The translations under genes were made by a program, and so were the position numbers. The notes beneath the pieces were generated by a model that was not told where the DNA came from, did not search any database, and saw only the letters and a list, made by a program, of their open reading frames with translations. This document shows, one piece after another, positions 26,294 through 35,693 of a stretch of 64,000 nt of DNA. The stretch is from assembly GCA_049324835.1 (NCBI GenBank), contig JBMOMT010000003.1, forward strand, positions 1 to 64,000. The letters are read 5' to 3'. Numbering within the stretch: position 1 is the stretch's first letter; each line of letters starts with the position of its first letter. Origin of the DNA: JBMOMT01 sp049324835 (GTDB lineage: Bacteria > Chloroflexota > Anaerolineae > CAYNKW01).

Positions 26294-26322
26294 TTGCTCC
26301 GCAACATCTTGCATGGTATAAT
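26294..26322 (+). promoter_or_regulatory. Promoter for recN operon
   Basis: TTGCTC (26294-26299), a 17-base spacer and TATAAT (26317-26322) lie about 40 bases before the recN start. Confidence 0.8.
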
Positions 26323-26364
26323 CACCGCGTTCGAGGGCCGTGGGCCTCTGTTAGCCGCTTGTGA

Positions 26365-28137
26365 ATGAGGGATGACTTGCTCGCCGAACTGACCATCGTC
26401 AACTATGCCATCATCGATCACCTGCGCCTGCGCTTCTCGCCTGGTTTCAACGTGCTCACCGGCGAGACCGGCGCCGGCAAATCGATCATCATCGACGCCG
26501 TCAGTGCGCTGCTGGGCGGGCGGGTGAGCGCCGAAGAGGTGCGCGCCGGAACCGACCGCGCCCTGGTGGAGGGCCTGTTTGCCCTGGAGCCACACGTACA
26601 GGCCGCGTTGCGCGCCCTGATCCAGGAGAACGGCCTGGAGGGCGACGACGACGAGACGCTGCTCCTGGCGCGTGAGATCCGCGATAACGGCCGCTCTGTG
26701 GCCCGGGTGAACGGGCGGGCGGTAACGGTGAGCCTGCTGCGTGAATTCGGCGAGCGGCTGGTGGATATCCACGGCCAGAGCGAACACCTCTCGCTGCTGC
26801 GCACGCGTGAGCACCTGCGGCTGCTGGATCGTTACGCCAGCCTGGAGGCGCAGCGCGCGGCGGTGGCGGCTCAGGTGGCTGCCCTGCGCCAGGTGCGCCA
26901 GGAGCTGGCCTCACTGTTGCGCGACGAGCGTGAACTGGCGCGCCGCGTCGATCTGCTCACCTATCAGGTAGACGAGATAACCGCCGCGCGCCTGGAAGCC
27001 GGTGAGGAAGAAGAGTTGATCCAGGAGCGCACCCGTCTGGCCAACGCCGAGCGCCTCATGGCGCTGGTGGCCGACGCCACCGAGGCGCTCTATCAGGGGG
27101 GCGACGCGCAACTCTCTGTGACCGATCTGCTGGCCGGGGTGTGCCGCCACCTGGCAGACCTGGCCCGCATCGATGCCTCACTGGAGCCGCACCTTCAAAC
27201 GGCGCAGTCCCTAAGCGTTCAGGCCGAGGAGTTGGCCCGCGACTTGCGCGCCTACCGGGGGGAGATCCGGTTCAACCCGGTCCGGCTCGATCAGGTGGAG
27301 GAGCGGCTGGAGCTGATCCACCACCTCAAGCGTAAATACGGCGATTCGATCGCCGAGGTGTTGAGCTTTGCCGGGCGGGCCGCCCGCGAGCTGGAAACCA
27401 TCACCCACAGCGAAGAGCGCATCGCCGAGCTGCGCCTCCAGGAGAATGACCTGCTGCACGAGATCGGGGCGCTGGCGAAGGATTTGTCCGAACGGCGGCG
27501 TGAGGCTGCCGGGCGGCTGGCGGCGGCTATCGAGGCCGAATTGGACGACCTGCACATGGCTCACACCCGTTTCGCCGTCGACATCGTCCACGCCGACGAT
27601 CCAGAGGGGGTCTTGGTGGGCGACCGGCGGCTGGCTTTTGATGCCAGCGGCGTCGACCGCGTCGAGTTTTTGATCGCGCCCAACCCCGGCGAACCGCCCA
27701 AGCCGCTGGTGCGCATCGCCTCCGGCGGCGAGACCTCGCGGTTGATGCTGGCCCTCAAGACCGTGCTATCGCACGCCGACGAGATGCCCACGCTCATCTT
27801 TGACGAGATCGATCAGGGCATCGGTGGGCGCGTGGGTGACGTGGTGGGCCGTAAATTGTGGCAGCTCAGCGCCGCCGATTCGGCCCCCCACAAGGGCCAT
27901 CAGGTGTTGTGCATCACCCACCTGCCGCAACTGGCCGGTTTCGGCGACATTCACCTGCGGGTGCAAAAGTTGGTTTCTGGTGAGCGCACCACTACCCGCG
28001 TGCAGCCCATCGACGGTGACGAGCGGGTGGAAGAGTTGGCTCAGATGTTGGGCGTCGTCACCGAGATCACGCGCCAGAGCGCGCAAGAGATCCTGGATCA
28101 GGTGGCGCGGTCCAAGGCGCGAACAGGAGGAGCATGA
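26365..28137 (+). CDS. recN: DNA repair protein RecN
   Basis: 590 residues, close to the family length. The N-terminal Walker A GETGAGKS is at residues 33-40, with LLAELTIVNYAIID before it as in other RecN proteins. A long coiled-coil middle (about 160-380) follows. The C-terminal ABC signature region has RIASGGETSRLMLALK, then the Walker B TLIFDEIDQGIGG and a switch histidine in CITHLPQLA. RecN is an SMC-like ATPase that acts on double-strand breaks. ATG 26365 has no clear ribosome site; TTG 26377 with GAGGG 5 bases upstream is a good alternative giving MLAEL. First gene of a four-gene unit. Confidence 0.93.
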   Translation: MRDDLLAELTIVNYAIIDHLRLRFSPGFNVLTGETGAGKSIIIDAVSALLGGRVSAEEVRAGTDRALVEGLFALEPHVQAALRALIQENGLEGDDDETLLLAREIRDNGRSVARVNGRAVTVSLLREFGERLVDIHGQSEHLSLLRTREHLRLLDRYASLEAQRAAVAAQVAALRQVRQELASLLRDERELARRVDLLTYQVDEITAARLEAGEEEELIQERTRLANAERLMALVADATEALYQGGDAQLSVTDLLAGVCRHLADLARIDASLEPHLQTAQSLSVQAEELARDLRAYRGEIRFNPVRLDQVEERLELIHHLKRKYGDSIAEVLSFAGRAARELETITHSEERIAELRLQENDLLHEIGALAKDLSERRREAAGRLAAAIEAELDDLHMAHTRFAVDIVHADDPEGVLVGDRRLAFDASGVDRVEFLIAPNPGEPPKPLVRIASGGETSRLMLALKTVLSHADEMPTLIFDEIDQGIGGRVGDVVGRKLWQLSAADSAPHKGHQVLCITHLPQLAGFGDIHLRVQKLVSGERTTTRVQPIDGDERVEELAQMLGVVTEITRQSAQEILDQVARSKARTGGA

Positions 28138-28138
28138 G

Positions 28139-29230
28139 GTGATCCATCCAGAACGGCTGGTCGATACGTTTTTAGAGCTGGTGCGCATCGACAGTCCCAG
28201 TGGCCACGAAGCGGCCATCGCCTGCCACCTGGCGGGGCGGTTGGAAGCGTTGGGTCTGCAGGTGACGCAGGACGCCACGGGTAATCTGATCGCCCGGTTG
28301 GACGGAGCAGGCCAGAAAGCTCAGGAACCGCCGCTGCTGCTCAGCGCCCACATGGACACTGTCGGCGCCGATACCGGCATCCGGCCGGTGGTGAAGGAGG
28401 GTGTCATCCGCTCCGATGGCACGACCATTCTGGGGGCCGACGACAAATCGGGTGTGGCGGTCATTCTGGAGGTGATCCAGGCGATGATCGGGAACGGGCT
28501 GGCGCACCCGCCGCTGGAGGTGGTCATCAGTGTGGGCGAAGAGCAGAGTCTGGTGGGCGCCAGGGCGCTGGATGTGAGTCGGTTGCGTGCGCGCGAGGGC
28601 ATCGTGCTGGATATGGGCGGGCCCATCGGCACGGTGGTGGTGAGCGCGCCGTATCAGGACAAGCTCTTTGCCACCGTTCATGGGCGGGCGGCTCACGCCG
28701 GCGCCGAGCCGGAGCGGGGCATCAATGCCATTCGCGTGGCTGCCGAGGCCATCGCGGCCATGCCGTTGGGCCGCATCGACGAGGAAACCACGGCCAACGT
28801 GGGTGTCATTCACGGCGGTGTGGCCACCAACATCGTGCCCGATAACGTCGAACTGCATTGTGAGTCGCGCAGCCGTCAGGAGGCCAAACTGGCGGCTCAG
28901 ATGGCGGCCATGCGGGCCGCGCTGGAAGAGTCGGCCGCCCGGCATCAGACCACGGTGGAGCTGCGACAGGTGCGCTCCTACGACGGTTTCCATCTGGACC
29001 CGGAAAAACCTATCGTCAAAAAGGCGGTGGCAGCCATCGAGGCGATGGGCCTCACGCCGCTGCTGTTGCCCACCGGCGGCGGCTCTGACGCCAACGTGTA
29101 CAACGCCGCCGGCATCGTCACCATCAATCTCAGCACCGGCATGGACGAGGTGCATACCGTCAACGAGCACATCACCATCGATGACCTGACGTTGAGCGCC
29201 AGGTTGTTGCTGCGTGTGCTGGTCTCTTGA
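28139..29230 (+). CDS. M20 family metallopeptidase (PepT-like)
   Basis: 363 residues from GTG 28139, with AGGAGG 8 bases upstream inside the end of recN. Zinc-site motifs: LLSAHMDTVGA, ILGADDKSGVAVILE and VISVGEEQSLVGA supply the His, Asp and catalytic Glu residues. The dimerisation domain contains VHGRAAHAGAEPERGINAI. This layout matches tripeptidase T and related aminopeptidases that release N-terminal residues from small peptides. Readings starting further upstream belong to a wrong frame within recN. It follows recN after a single base. Confidence 0.88.
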   Translation: MIHPERLVDTFLELVRIDSPSGHEAAIACHLAGRLEALGLQVTQDATGNLIARLDGAGQKAQEPPLLLSAHMDTVGADTGIRPVVKEGVIRSDGTTILGADDKSGVAVILEVIQAMIGNGLAHPPLEVVISVGEEQSLVGARALDVSRLRAREGIVLDMGGPIGTVVVSAPYQDKLFATVHGRAAHAGAEPERGINAIRVAAEAIAAMPLGRIDEETTANVGVIHGGVATNIVPDNVELHCESRSRQEAKLAAQMAAMRAALEESAARHQTTVELRQVRSYDGFHLDPEKPIVKKAVAAIEAMGLTPLLLPTGGGSDANVYNAAGIVTINLSTGMDEVHTVNEHITIDDLTLSARLLLRVLVS

Positions 29231-29251
29231 GATCGGTGCGGGAGAATTGCC

Positions 29252-30154
29252 GTGCATGATTTTCTGATGTCGCTGTTGCCCTGGGGGACAGATGCCGTGC
29301 TTTGGGTGCAGGGCTTTCGTTCTCCGGCGTTGGACGTTTTTTTCAAGGCGGTGACTTTTCTGGGCGAGGAGGAGTTTTACCTCCTGCTCATGCCCTTGCT
29401 CTACTGGCTCGTCGATAAACGGTTGGGCGCTCGCCTGGCGGTGGGCCTGTTGTCTGGCGTCTGTCTGAATAACTGGCTCAAAGATCTCTTTTATATTCCG
29501 CGGCCCGATCCTCTGCGCGTGGCGCGACTGGTGCAAGAGACCAGTTATGCCTTTCCCAGCGGGCATGCCCAAAACTCGACGGTGCTTTTTGGCTTTCTGG
29601 CGGCCCAGATTCGCCGCCGGGCAGGCTGGGCCGTGGGGCTGATCCTGGTGGCGACGGTGGCGCTTTCGCGCGTTTATCTGGGCGTGCATTACCCTCAAGA
29701 TGTGATGGGTGGATTCCTGATCGGGGCGATCTATTTGTTTCTTTATCTCCGTTTGCAGGGGCCGGCAGCGGGTTGGCTCGGGCGGCAGCGATTGGCCATG
29801 CGGCTGGCGGTGGCGCTGCTGCTGCCCATAGCCGTGGCGCTCATCCATCCCACTGAAGGCGCGGTGGTGCCGCTGGGAACGTTGACCGGTTTCGGCGTGG
29901 CGTATGTCCTGGAGGCCGAGTGGGTTCGTTTTCAGGTGGATGGCCTGTGGTGGCAGCGCGTCTTGCGTTACCTGGTGGGCGTGCTCGTGATCCTGATCGT
30001 GTATGTGGGCCTCAAAGTGGTCTTTCCTGAGGGGACGACCTTTCGTTTCCTGCGTTATAGCTGCGTGGGTCTGAGCGTGGGTGTGGCGGCCCCCTGGCTC
30101 TTTGTCAAGATGGGACTGGCAGCCGCGGCCCGTGGCGGGGGGAGCGATCGGTGA
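29252..30154 (+). CDS. PAP2 family phosphatase (membrane)
   Basis: 300 residues with about seven membrane helices. The three phosphatase motifs are visible: KDLFYIPRP (K-x6-RP), YAFPSGHAQNS (PSGH) and SRVYLGVHYPQDVMGG (SR-x5-H-x3-D). Such enzymes remove phosphate from lipids such as undecaprenyl pyrophosphate or phosphatidate at the outer membrane face. The start is GTG 29252 with GGGAGAA upstream. The C-terminal 120 residues add more helices of unknown role. The stop overlaps the next GTG. Confidence 0.88.
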   Translation: MHDFLMSLLPWGTDAVLWVQGFRSPALDVFFKAVTFLGEEEFYLLLMPLLYWLVDKRLGARLAVGLLSGVCLNNWLKDLFYIPRPDPLRVARLVQETSYAFPSGHAQNSTVLFGFLAAQIRRRAGWAVGLILVATVALSRVYLGVHYPQDVMGGFLIGAIYLFLYLRLQGPAAGWLGRQRLAMRLAVALLLPIAVALIHPTEGAVVPLGTLTGFGVAYVLEAEWVRFQVDGLWWQRVLRYLVGVLVILIVYVGLKVVFPEGTTFRFLRYSCVGLSVGVAAPWLFVKMGLAAAARGGGSDR

Positions 30155-30786
30155 AGCACGCTTTTCGGGTGATCTGGCTTTCGTTGCGTGGTACGTACGA
30201 AGAGCTCTTTGTCCTGGCCGCAGCCAACCTGTTGGCCTTGTTGCTCTGCCTGCCGATCGTCACCGCGCCGCCGGCTCTGGCCGGGCTGCACAACCTGGCC
30301 TTTTACGTCGTCACGGAAAAGCGCGTCGAGCTCCGGCTGTTCTGGGAGGGCTTTAAAGAGTTTGCCCTGGATAGCTGGAAACTGACCGCGATCAACGCGC
30401 TGGTGTTTGGCATCCTGGGGATGGATGTCTGGTTTTACCTGAGCAACGTACGAGGCGTGTGGCGGGTTTTGGGTTTTGTGGGCGTGTGGATGCTGGCCAT
30501 CTGGGCGGTGGCTCAGCTTTATGCCTTGCCGCTGCTGGTGCGCCAGGAAGAGCGTAAACTGTTGCCGTTGATCAAAAACACCGTGCTGCTCACGCTGGCT
30601 TTTCCCGTGTTCAGTGTGACCGTAGTTTTGAGCCTGTTGCTTTTGTTGGCGTTGAGTCTTCTCCTGCCCATCTTGTTTGTGCTGGTGGGGCCGGTCTTTG
30701 CGGCCGTGACAGGCGCTCACGCGCTGCGCTGGGGCATCGAATCGGTGGAGGCCCACCGCGCGGCCCAGGATGACGACCATACCTGA
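30151..30786 (+). CDS. Membrane protein resembling the DUF624/YesL family
   Basis: 211 residues with about five hydrophobic helices. The pattern LALLLCLPIVTAPPALAGLHNL near residues 28-50 followed by a soluble WEGFKEFALDSWKLTAIN loop resembles YesL-type (DUF624) proteins, often near carbohydrate transport. No catalytic motif is visible. GTG 30151 overlaps the PAP2 stop in a GTGA. It is the last gene of the recN unit and faces the convergent Nudix gene 25 bases away; no clear terminator is seen between them. Confidence 0.6.
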   Translation: MKHAFRVIWLSLRGTYEELFVLAAANLLALLLCLPIVTAPPALAGLHNLAFYVVTEKRVELRLFWEGFKEFALDSWKLTAINALVFGILGMDVWFYLSNVRGVWRVLGFVGVWMLAIWAVAQLYALPLLVRQEERKLLPLIKNTVLLTLAFPVFSVTVVLSLLLLLALSLLLPILFVLVGPVFAAVTGAHALRWGIESVEAHRAAQDDDHT

Positions 30787-30810
30787 AACACCGTCTGTTC
30801 GAAGACCGGC

Positions 30811-31257
30811 TCACTCTTTGGTGTTCAACACCCGCTCCAGCAGGCTGCGCAGCCGGTCGGGCATCGACAGGCCGGGCAATGCCGCGAATGGCATCCAGCG
30901 GGCTTCCAGCGCATCTGAGGCAGGCTGCGGCTCGCCAGATAGATACGCCGCGGCCAGATCGATGAGCACATAGTGAAACCGCACGCGGCCATCGGCGTCG
31001 CGTTGGATCAGATCCGCCACACCCAGCGTCTCGCCGGCCCGGACGCGCACGCTGCACTCTTCCCACACCTCACGCTCCACGCCGTCGCCCAGACGCTCGC
31101 CCAGTCGCAGCCGCCCGCCAGGGATACTCCACTGCCCCCTGCCTGGCTCTTTGCCGCGCCGGATCATCAATACGCAGCCGTCTTGGATCACCACCCCGGC
31201 CACGCCCACCAGCGGAACGGGCGGATACTCACGCTCCATGGGGTCATTGCCTCCCAT
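30811..31257 (-). CDS. Nudix hydrolase
   Basis: About 148 residues. The Nudix box is complete: GGRLRLGERLGDGVEREVWE continuing EC, matching Gx5Ex7REUxEExGU except for Ser in place of the last Gly. It starts after a typical VGVAGVVIQDGCVLMIRRG strand. Nudix enzymes cleave nucleoside diphosphates linked to another group; this length suits a MutT or ADP-ribose type, but the substrate is not readable. ATG 31257 and ATG 31239 are both possible starts; a reading from 31320 would include an inverted repeat and is unlikely. It is a single gene with no clear promoter seen. Confidence 0.85.
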   Translation of the reverse strand: MGGNDPMEREYPPVPLVGVAGVVIQDGCVLMIRRGKEPGRGQWSIPGGRLRLGERLGDGVEREVWEECSVRVRAGETLGVADLIQRDADGRVRFHYVLIDLAAAYLSGEPQPASDALEARWMPFAALPGLSMPDRLRSLLERVLNTKE

Positions 31258-31263
31258 CCTGCC

Positions 31264-31333
31264 ATCCTCCCGCAGGTATATACCATCCCGCTCCATTTTG
31301 GACTGCCCGGCGGTAAACAACCCGCGGGAGGAT
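31264..31333. repeat. Inverted repeat, CATCCTCCCGCAGG type
   Basis: ATCCTCCCGCAGG (31264-31276) faces CCCGCGGGAGGAT (31321-31333), 13-bp arms with one mismatch and a 44-base interior. The same arm sequence forms the hairpin at 59666-59698 and is related to the arms of the two MITE-like elements. It lies between ilvE and the Nudix gene and could act as an end-of-transcript hairpin of the ilv operon, although no T run follows. Confidence 0.7.
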
Positions 31334-31346
31334 TGAGCTGCGCCGG

Positions 31347-32264
31347 CTAGCCCACCGGCGTTAGCCAGCCGTGTCGATCTGGCACCCGCCCTTCGGCGAT
31401 GTCGAAAAAGGCGGTCATCAGTTGGTTGGTGATCGGCCCTCGCTGCCCGGCGCCCACCGGGATGCCATCGACCGCACAGATGGGTGTGATCTCGACCGCC
31501 GTGCCGCAGAAAAAGATCTCGTCGGCCAGATAAAGCATCTCGCGCGAGATCCAGTCCTCCTGCACAACCAGCCCCAGATCATCGGCCAGTGTGATGACGC
31601 ATTGGCGGGTGATGCCGTGCAAGATAGAGCTGGCCGCCGGCGGGGTGAGCAATTTGCCGCGCCACACCACAAAAACGTTCTCGCCGCTGCCCTCGCTGAC
31701 ATAACCATTGACATCCAGGGCGATCCCTTCGGTGTAACCGTGCATCCTGGCCTCTCTGGAGATGAACAGCGAGTTGACATACTGCCCGCCGATCTTGGCG
31801 GCTGCCGGAAAGGTGTCCGGCGCCATCCGCCGCCACGAGCTGACCCCCACGGCCACACCCTTGCCCATGGCCTCAGGCCCCAGGAACTTGCCCATCTCGA
31901 TGGTGATGATCGCGACGTGCGTCGGGCACAGGCTCAGATCAAAACTGAACGTGCCGGCTCCTTTGAACACCACCGGCCGGATGTAACACGCCCGGTGGCC
32001 GTTGGCGCGCACCGTGTCTGCCATTGCCTGGCGCAGCTCCTGGCGTGTATAGGGTATCTCGATGCCCAGCACCTTGCAGGAAGCCCAGAGCCGATCCAGG
32101 TGCGCCTCCAGGCAGAAAATGGCCGGGCCGTCGGGCAGCGCATAGGCGCGGATACCCTCGAACACGCTGGTGCCATAGTGAATGGCGTGGGACGCCACAT
32201 TCACGTTGGCCTCATCCCACGGCGCCAATTGACCGTCGAACCATATCCTGGCTGTTTTTTGCAT
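31347..32264 (-). CDS. ilvE: Branched-chain amino acid aminotransferase
   Basis: 305 residues, class IV PLP aminotransferase. It has the N-terminal HAIHYGTSVFEGIRAY, the PLP lysine in PAAAKIGGQYVNSL, EGSGENVFVVW and the C-terminal FFCGTAVEITPI typical of bacterial IlvE. It transfers amino groups between glutamate and the keto acids of valine, leucine and isoleucine, the last step of all three pathways. ATG 32264 has GGGAGGAG 8 bases upstream. It is the last gene of the nine-gene operon, 21 bases after leuD. Confidence 0.94.
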   Translation of the reverse strand: MQKTARIWFDGQLAPWDEANVNVASHAIHYGTSVFEGIRAYALPDGPAIFCLEAHLDRLWASCKVLGIEIPYTRQELRQAMADTVRANGHRACYIRPVVFKGAGTFSFDLSLCPTHVAIITIEMGKFLGPEAMGKGVAVGVSSWRRMAPDTFPAAAKIGGQYVNSLFISREARMHGYTEGIALDVNGYVSEGSGENVFVVWRGKLLTPPAASSILHGITRQCVITLADDLGLVVQEDWISREMLYLADEIFFCGTAVEITPICAVDGIPVGAGQRGPITNQLMTAFFDIAEGRVPDRHGWLTPVG

Positions 32265-32285
32265 GATCTCGAACTCCTCCCATTA

Positions 32286-32789
32286 TCAGATTTTACGTCC
32301 TTCGAGCCGCTGTCGCGTATACGGCACCAGCCCGCCGGCCTCGATGAGCGCCATCATGAACGGCGGGTAAGGTTCGGCGCGGAAAACGCGACCACTGGTC
32401 AGATTATACACCCGACCGGCGGCCAGGTCGATCTCGAGGCGATGCCCCTTTTCCGCATCTGCCGCCGCCTGCGGACATTCCAGGATGGGCAGGCCGATGT
32501 TGACCGCGTTGCGGAAAAAGATGCGGGCAAAACTGTGGGCCACCACACAACTCACCCCGGCCCCTTTGAGGGCCAGCGGCGCGTGCTCGCGGCTGGAGCC
32601 ACAGCCAAAATTCTCCCCGGCCACGATCACATCGCCCGGTTGCACCGCGCCGGCAAAGGCCGCGTCGATGTCTTCCATGCAGTGCTGCGCCAGTTCCTCC
32701 GGCGTGGACATGTTCAGATAACGCGCCGGGATGATGGCATCGGTATCGACGTGGTCGCCGTACTTCCAGACTGTACCTTGCAGTTTCAC
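32286..32789 (-). CDS. leuD: 3-isopropylmalate dehydratase small subunit
   Basis: 167 residues, the short LeuD type. It has YGDHVDTDAIIPARYLN near the N-terminus and ENFGCGSSREHAPLAL, the substrate loop of aconitase swivel domains. With LeuC it isomerises 2-isopropylmalate to 3-isopropylmalate. The GTG at 32789 overlaps the leuC stop in a GTGA, with GAGGAGGTGA upstream, so LeuC and LeuD are made in equal amounts. Readings extending to 33077 are out-of-frame sequence of leuC. Confidence 0.94.
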   Translation of the reverse strand: MKLQGTVWKYGDHVDTDAIIPARYLNMSTPEELAQHCMEDIDAAFAGAVQPGDVIVAGENFGCGSSREHAPLALKGAGVSCVVAHSFARIFFRNAVNIGLPILECPQAAADAEKGHRLEIDLAAGRVYNLTSGRVFRAEPYPPFMMALIEAGGLVPYTRQRLEGRKI

Positions 32790-34051
32790 GACATCACCTC
32801 CTCTGGCCCGGCGATGCGGCCCGCCACGGCGCTCGCCGCCGCGACGGCCGGCCCGGCCAGGTAGACCTCGCTCTCCGGGTGGCCCATGCGGCCGCGGAAA
32901 TTTCGATTGGTGGTGCTCACCGCCCGCTCGCCGGCGGCCAGCACACCCATGTGCCCGCCCAGGCACGGCCCGCAGGTGGGCGTGCTCACGGCGGCCCCGG
33001 CCTCGATGAAAATCTCTACCAACCCCTCGCGCAGCGCGTCGAGATAAACCTGCTGGCTGCCGGGGATGACGATACAACGCACATCGGGGTGCACGCGGCG
33101 GCCGCGCAGCACGCGCGCAGCGATACGCAGGTCTTCCAGGCGGCCGTTGGTGCAGGAGCCGAGCACGACCTGATCGATGGGCGCGCTGCCGGCCTGGCTC
33201 ACCGGCCGGGCGTTCTCCGGCAGGTGCGGCAAAGCCACCTGCGGCCCGATCTGGCTCACGTCGATCTCGATCAGCCGGCTGTAGGCCGCGTCGGGATCGG
33301 CCTCAAAGACGCGCCAGGGCCGCGAGACACGTCCTGTCACGTAGGCGCGGCTGACATCGTCCACGCTCAAGAGGCCCGCCTTGCCGCCGGCCTCGATGGC
33401 CATGTTGGCCATGGTCAAACGATCACTCATCGAGAGGGCGGCCACGGCCGGCCCGGCAAACTCGATGGCCTGGTAGCGCGCGCCGCTGACGCCGATCAAC
33501 CCGATGGTGTAGAGGATCAGGTCTTTGCCGCCCACCCAGGGTTGCAGATCGCCGTGATAGACGAAACGCACCGTCTCCGGGACGCGCATCCAGACCTGGC
33601 CGGTGGCCATGGCCACGGCGATATCGGTGCTGCCCATGCCGGTGGCGAACGCGCCCAGCGCGCCATAGGTGCAGGTGTGCGAATCGGCGCCCACCACCAC
33701 GTCGCCGGGGGCCACCAGGCCCTGCTCCGGCAGCAGCACGTGCTCGATGCCCATCTGGCCCACGTCAAAATAGTGAGGCAGGCCTTGCGAGCGGGCAAAA
33801 CGGCGCATGTGGGCGCATTGCTCGGCCGATTTGATATCTTTGTTGGGCGCAAAGTGATCCGCCACCATCACCACTTTTTCCGGGTCGAATACCCGGCTCA
33901 CGCCCAGCTTTTCGAATTCGCGGATGGCGATGGGTGCGGTGATGTCGTTGCTGAGCACCATGTCCACGTTCACCTGGATGAACTGGCCAGGGTGCACCTG
34001 ATCCAGCCCGGCGTGGGCGGCCAGTATCTTTTCTGCCAGGGTCATGCTCAT
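32786..34051 (-). CDS. leuC: 3-isopropylmalate dehydratase large subunit
   Basis: 421 residues, the bacterial/archaeal short LeuC type. 4Fe-4S ligands are visible in VVLGSCTNGRLEDL and in TPTCGPCLGGHMG, and the substrate region in GADSHTCTYGALGAFATGMG. ATG 34051 has AAAGGA 9 bases upstream; ATG 34045 is an alternative. It works with the coupled LeuD. The operon lacks leuB, so the next enzyme must be encoded elsewhere. Confidence 0.94.
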   Translation of the reverse strand: MSMTLAEKILAAHAGLDQVHPGQFIQVNVDMVLSNDITAPIAIREFEKLGVSRVFDPEKVVMVADHFAPNKDIKSAEQCAHMRRFARSQGLPHYFDVGQMGIEHVLLPEQGLVAPGDVVVGADSHTCTYGALGAFATGMGSTDIAVAMATGQVWMRVPETVRFVYHGDLQPWVGGKDLILYTIGLIGVSGARYQAIEFAGPAVAALSMSDRLTMANMAIEAGGKAGLLSVDDVSRAYVTGRVSRPWRVFEADPDAAYSRLIEIDVSQIGPQVALPHLPENARPVSQAGSAPIDQVVLGSCTNGRLEDLRIAARVLRGRRVHPDVRCIVIPGSQQVYLDALREGLVEIFIEAGAAVSTPTCGPCLGGHMGVLAAGERAVSTTNRNFRGRMGHPESEVYLAGPAVAAASAVAGRIAGPEEVMS

Positions 34052-34085
34052 TAACACGAGTCCTTTCTTTTCTGCTGATGATTGG

Positions 34086-35678
34086 CTATTGGCCTCCGGC
34101 CTCGCGGCGGGCGGCGATGAGCCGGTTGAGGGCAAACATGTAGGCCCTGGCGCTGGCCACCACGATGTCGTTATCCGAGCCGCGACCGCTGAACACCCGC
34201 CGCTCAATGCCGTTTTCCTGCACCGGGTCATCGGCCTGGATGCGGATCGTCACCCGGCCCACAGCGTCGATGCCCTCGGTCACGGCCTGCACCGAGAACT
34301 CGATCAGCTCGTTGGGCTCGCCGATGACACGATTGATGGCCTTGTAAATGGCGTCCACCGGACCGGTGCCGTGATCGGCGTCGCAATAGATGTGCCCGTC
34401 GGCGTCGCGGATGCGCACCGTGGCCGTGGGGATGCTGTGATCGCCGCAGGAAACCTGCACCTGCTCCAGGTGATAGGTCTCCTGGAAAAAGATCTGCACC
34501 TCGTCGGCGACGATGGCCTCCAGATCGCGGGTATCGACGGTTTTCTTTTTGTCGGCCACCTGCAAAAAGCGCTGGTAGACCTTTTCGAACTGCTCGTTGT
34601 CCAGCTCGTAGCCCAGTTCCACCAGCCGGTGGCGCAGCCCGGCCCGGCCGGAGCGCGCCGAGAGGACGATCTCGGAATCGGGCACACCCACGTCGCGCGG
34701 GTTGATGATCTCGTAGGTGGTGCGCTCTTTGAGCACGCCGTCCTGGTGGATGCCCGACGAATGGGCAAAGGCGTTGGCGCCGACGATGGCCTTGTTGGGC
34801 TGCACCGGGATGCCGGTGAGCTGGCTGACCAGACGGCTGATGGGGTAGATGCGCCGCGTGTCGATGGCCGTATCGACGCCGAAAAAGTCGCGGCGGGTGC
34901 GCAGGGCCATGACCACCTCTTCCAGCGAGGTGTTGCCCGCCCGCTCGCCGATGCCGTTGACGGTGACTTCGGCCTGGCGCGCGCCGGCCCGCACTCCGGC
35001 CAGGGTGTTGGCTGTGGCCATGCCCAGATCGTTGTGGCAATGCACGGAGAGGCTGACGCGATGGATGTTGGGCACGTTTTCCACGATGCCACGAATGAGC
35101 GCGCCAAACTCTAACGGCGTGGTATAACCGGTGGTATCGGGGATGTTGAGCACCGTGGCCCCGGCGTCGATGACGGCCTCCAGCACACGATAGAGGTAGG
35201 CCGGGTCGGCCCGGCTGGCGTCTTCGGTAAAGTATTGCACATCGGCCACGTATTTTTTGGCGTGTTTCACCGCCGCCACCCCTCGCTCCAGCGCTTCTTG
35301 CGGCGTCATGCGCAGCTTGTGGCGGATGTGCACCTCCGAGACGCCCAGGCCGGTGTGGATGCGCGGCTGGGCGGCGTCGCGCAGGGCCTCGGCGGCAGCG
35401 TCGATGTCTTGCTGGTTGGCCCGGGTCAGGCCGCAGATGATGCAGCCGCGAATCTCGCGCGCGATGCGCTGCACGGCGCGGAAATCGCCCGGCGACGAGA
35501 TGGGAAAGCCCGCTTCGATGACATCGACGCCCATTTCTTCCAGGGCATGGGCGATTTCGATCTTTTCGCTGATGTTGAGCGCCGCCCCCGGCGATTGCTC
35601 ACCGTCGCGCAGGGTGGTATCAAAAATGATCACCCGCCCGGTGACGCCGCTTACAGCGCTGATGTCGGCTTCAGGCAT
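34086..35678 (-). CDS. leuA: 2-isopropylmalate synthase
   Basis: 530 residues. The HMGL-like TIM barrel starts with IIFDTTLRDGEQSPGAALN (metal-binding Asp and Arg), followed by EAGFPISSPGDF and SVHCHNDLGMATAN with the metal histidines. The C-terminal LeuA dimer domain (about 390-520) has YHLEQVQVSCGDHSIPTATV and is where leucine inhibits. The enzyme condenses 2-ketoisovalerate with acetyl-CoA, the committed leucine step. ATG 35678 is preferred because AGGAG lies 9 bases upstream; the in-frame TTG 35687 is too close to that site. Confidence 0.95.
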   Translation of the reverse strand: MPEADISAVSGVTGRVIIFDTTLRDGEQSPGAALNISEKIEIAHALEEMGVDVIEAGFPISSPGDFRAVQRIAREIRGCIICGLTRANQQDIDAAAEALRDAAQPRIHTGLGVSEVHIRHKLRMTPQEALERGVAAVKHAKKYVADVQYFTEDASRADPAYLYRVLEAVIDAGATVLNIPDTTGYTTPLEFGALIRGIVENVPNIHRVSLSVHCHNDLGMATANTLAGVRAGARQAEVTVNGIGERAGNTSLEEVVMALRTRRDFFGVDTAIDTRRIYPISRLVSQLTGIPVQPNKAIVGANAFAHSSGIHQDGVLKERTTYEIINPRDVGVPDSEIVLSARSGRAGLRHRLVELGYELDNEQFEKVYQRFLQVADKKKTVDTRDLEAIVADEVQIFFQETYHLEQVQVSCGDHSIPTATVRIRDADGHIYCDADHGTGPVDAIYKAINRVIGEPNELIEFSVQAVTEGIDAVGRVTIRIQADDPVQENGIERRVFSGRGSDNDIVVASARAYMFALNRLIAARREAGGQ

Positions 35679-35693
35679 AATGGGCAACTCCTC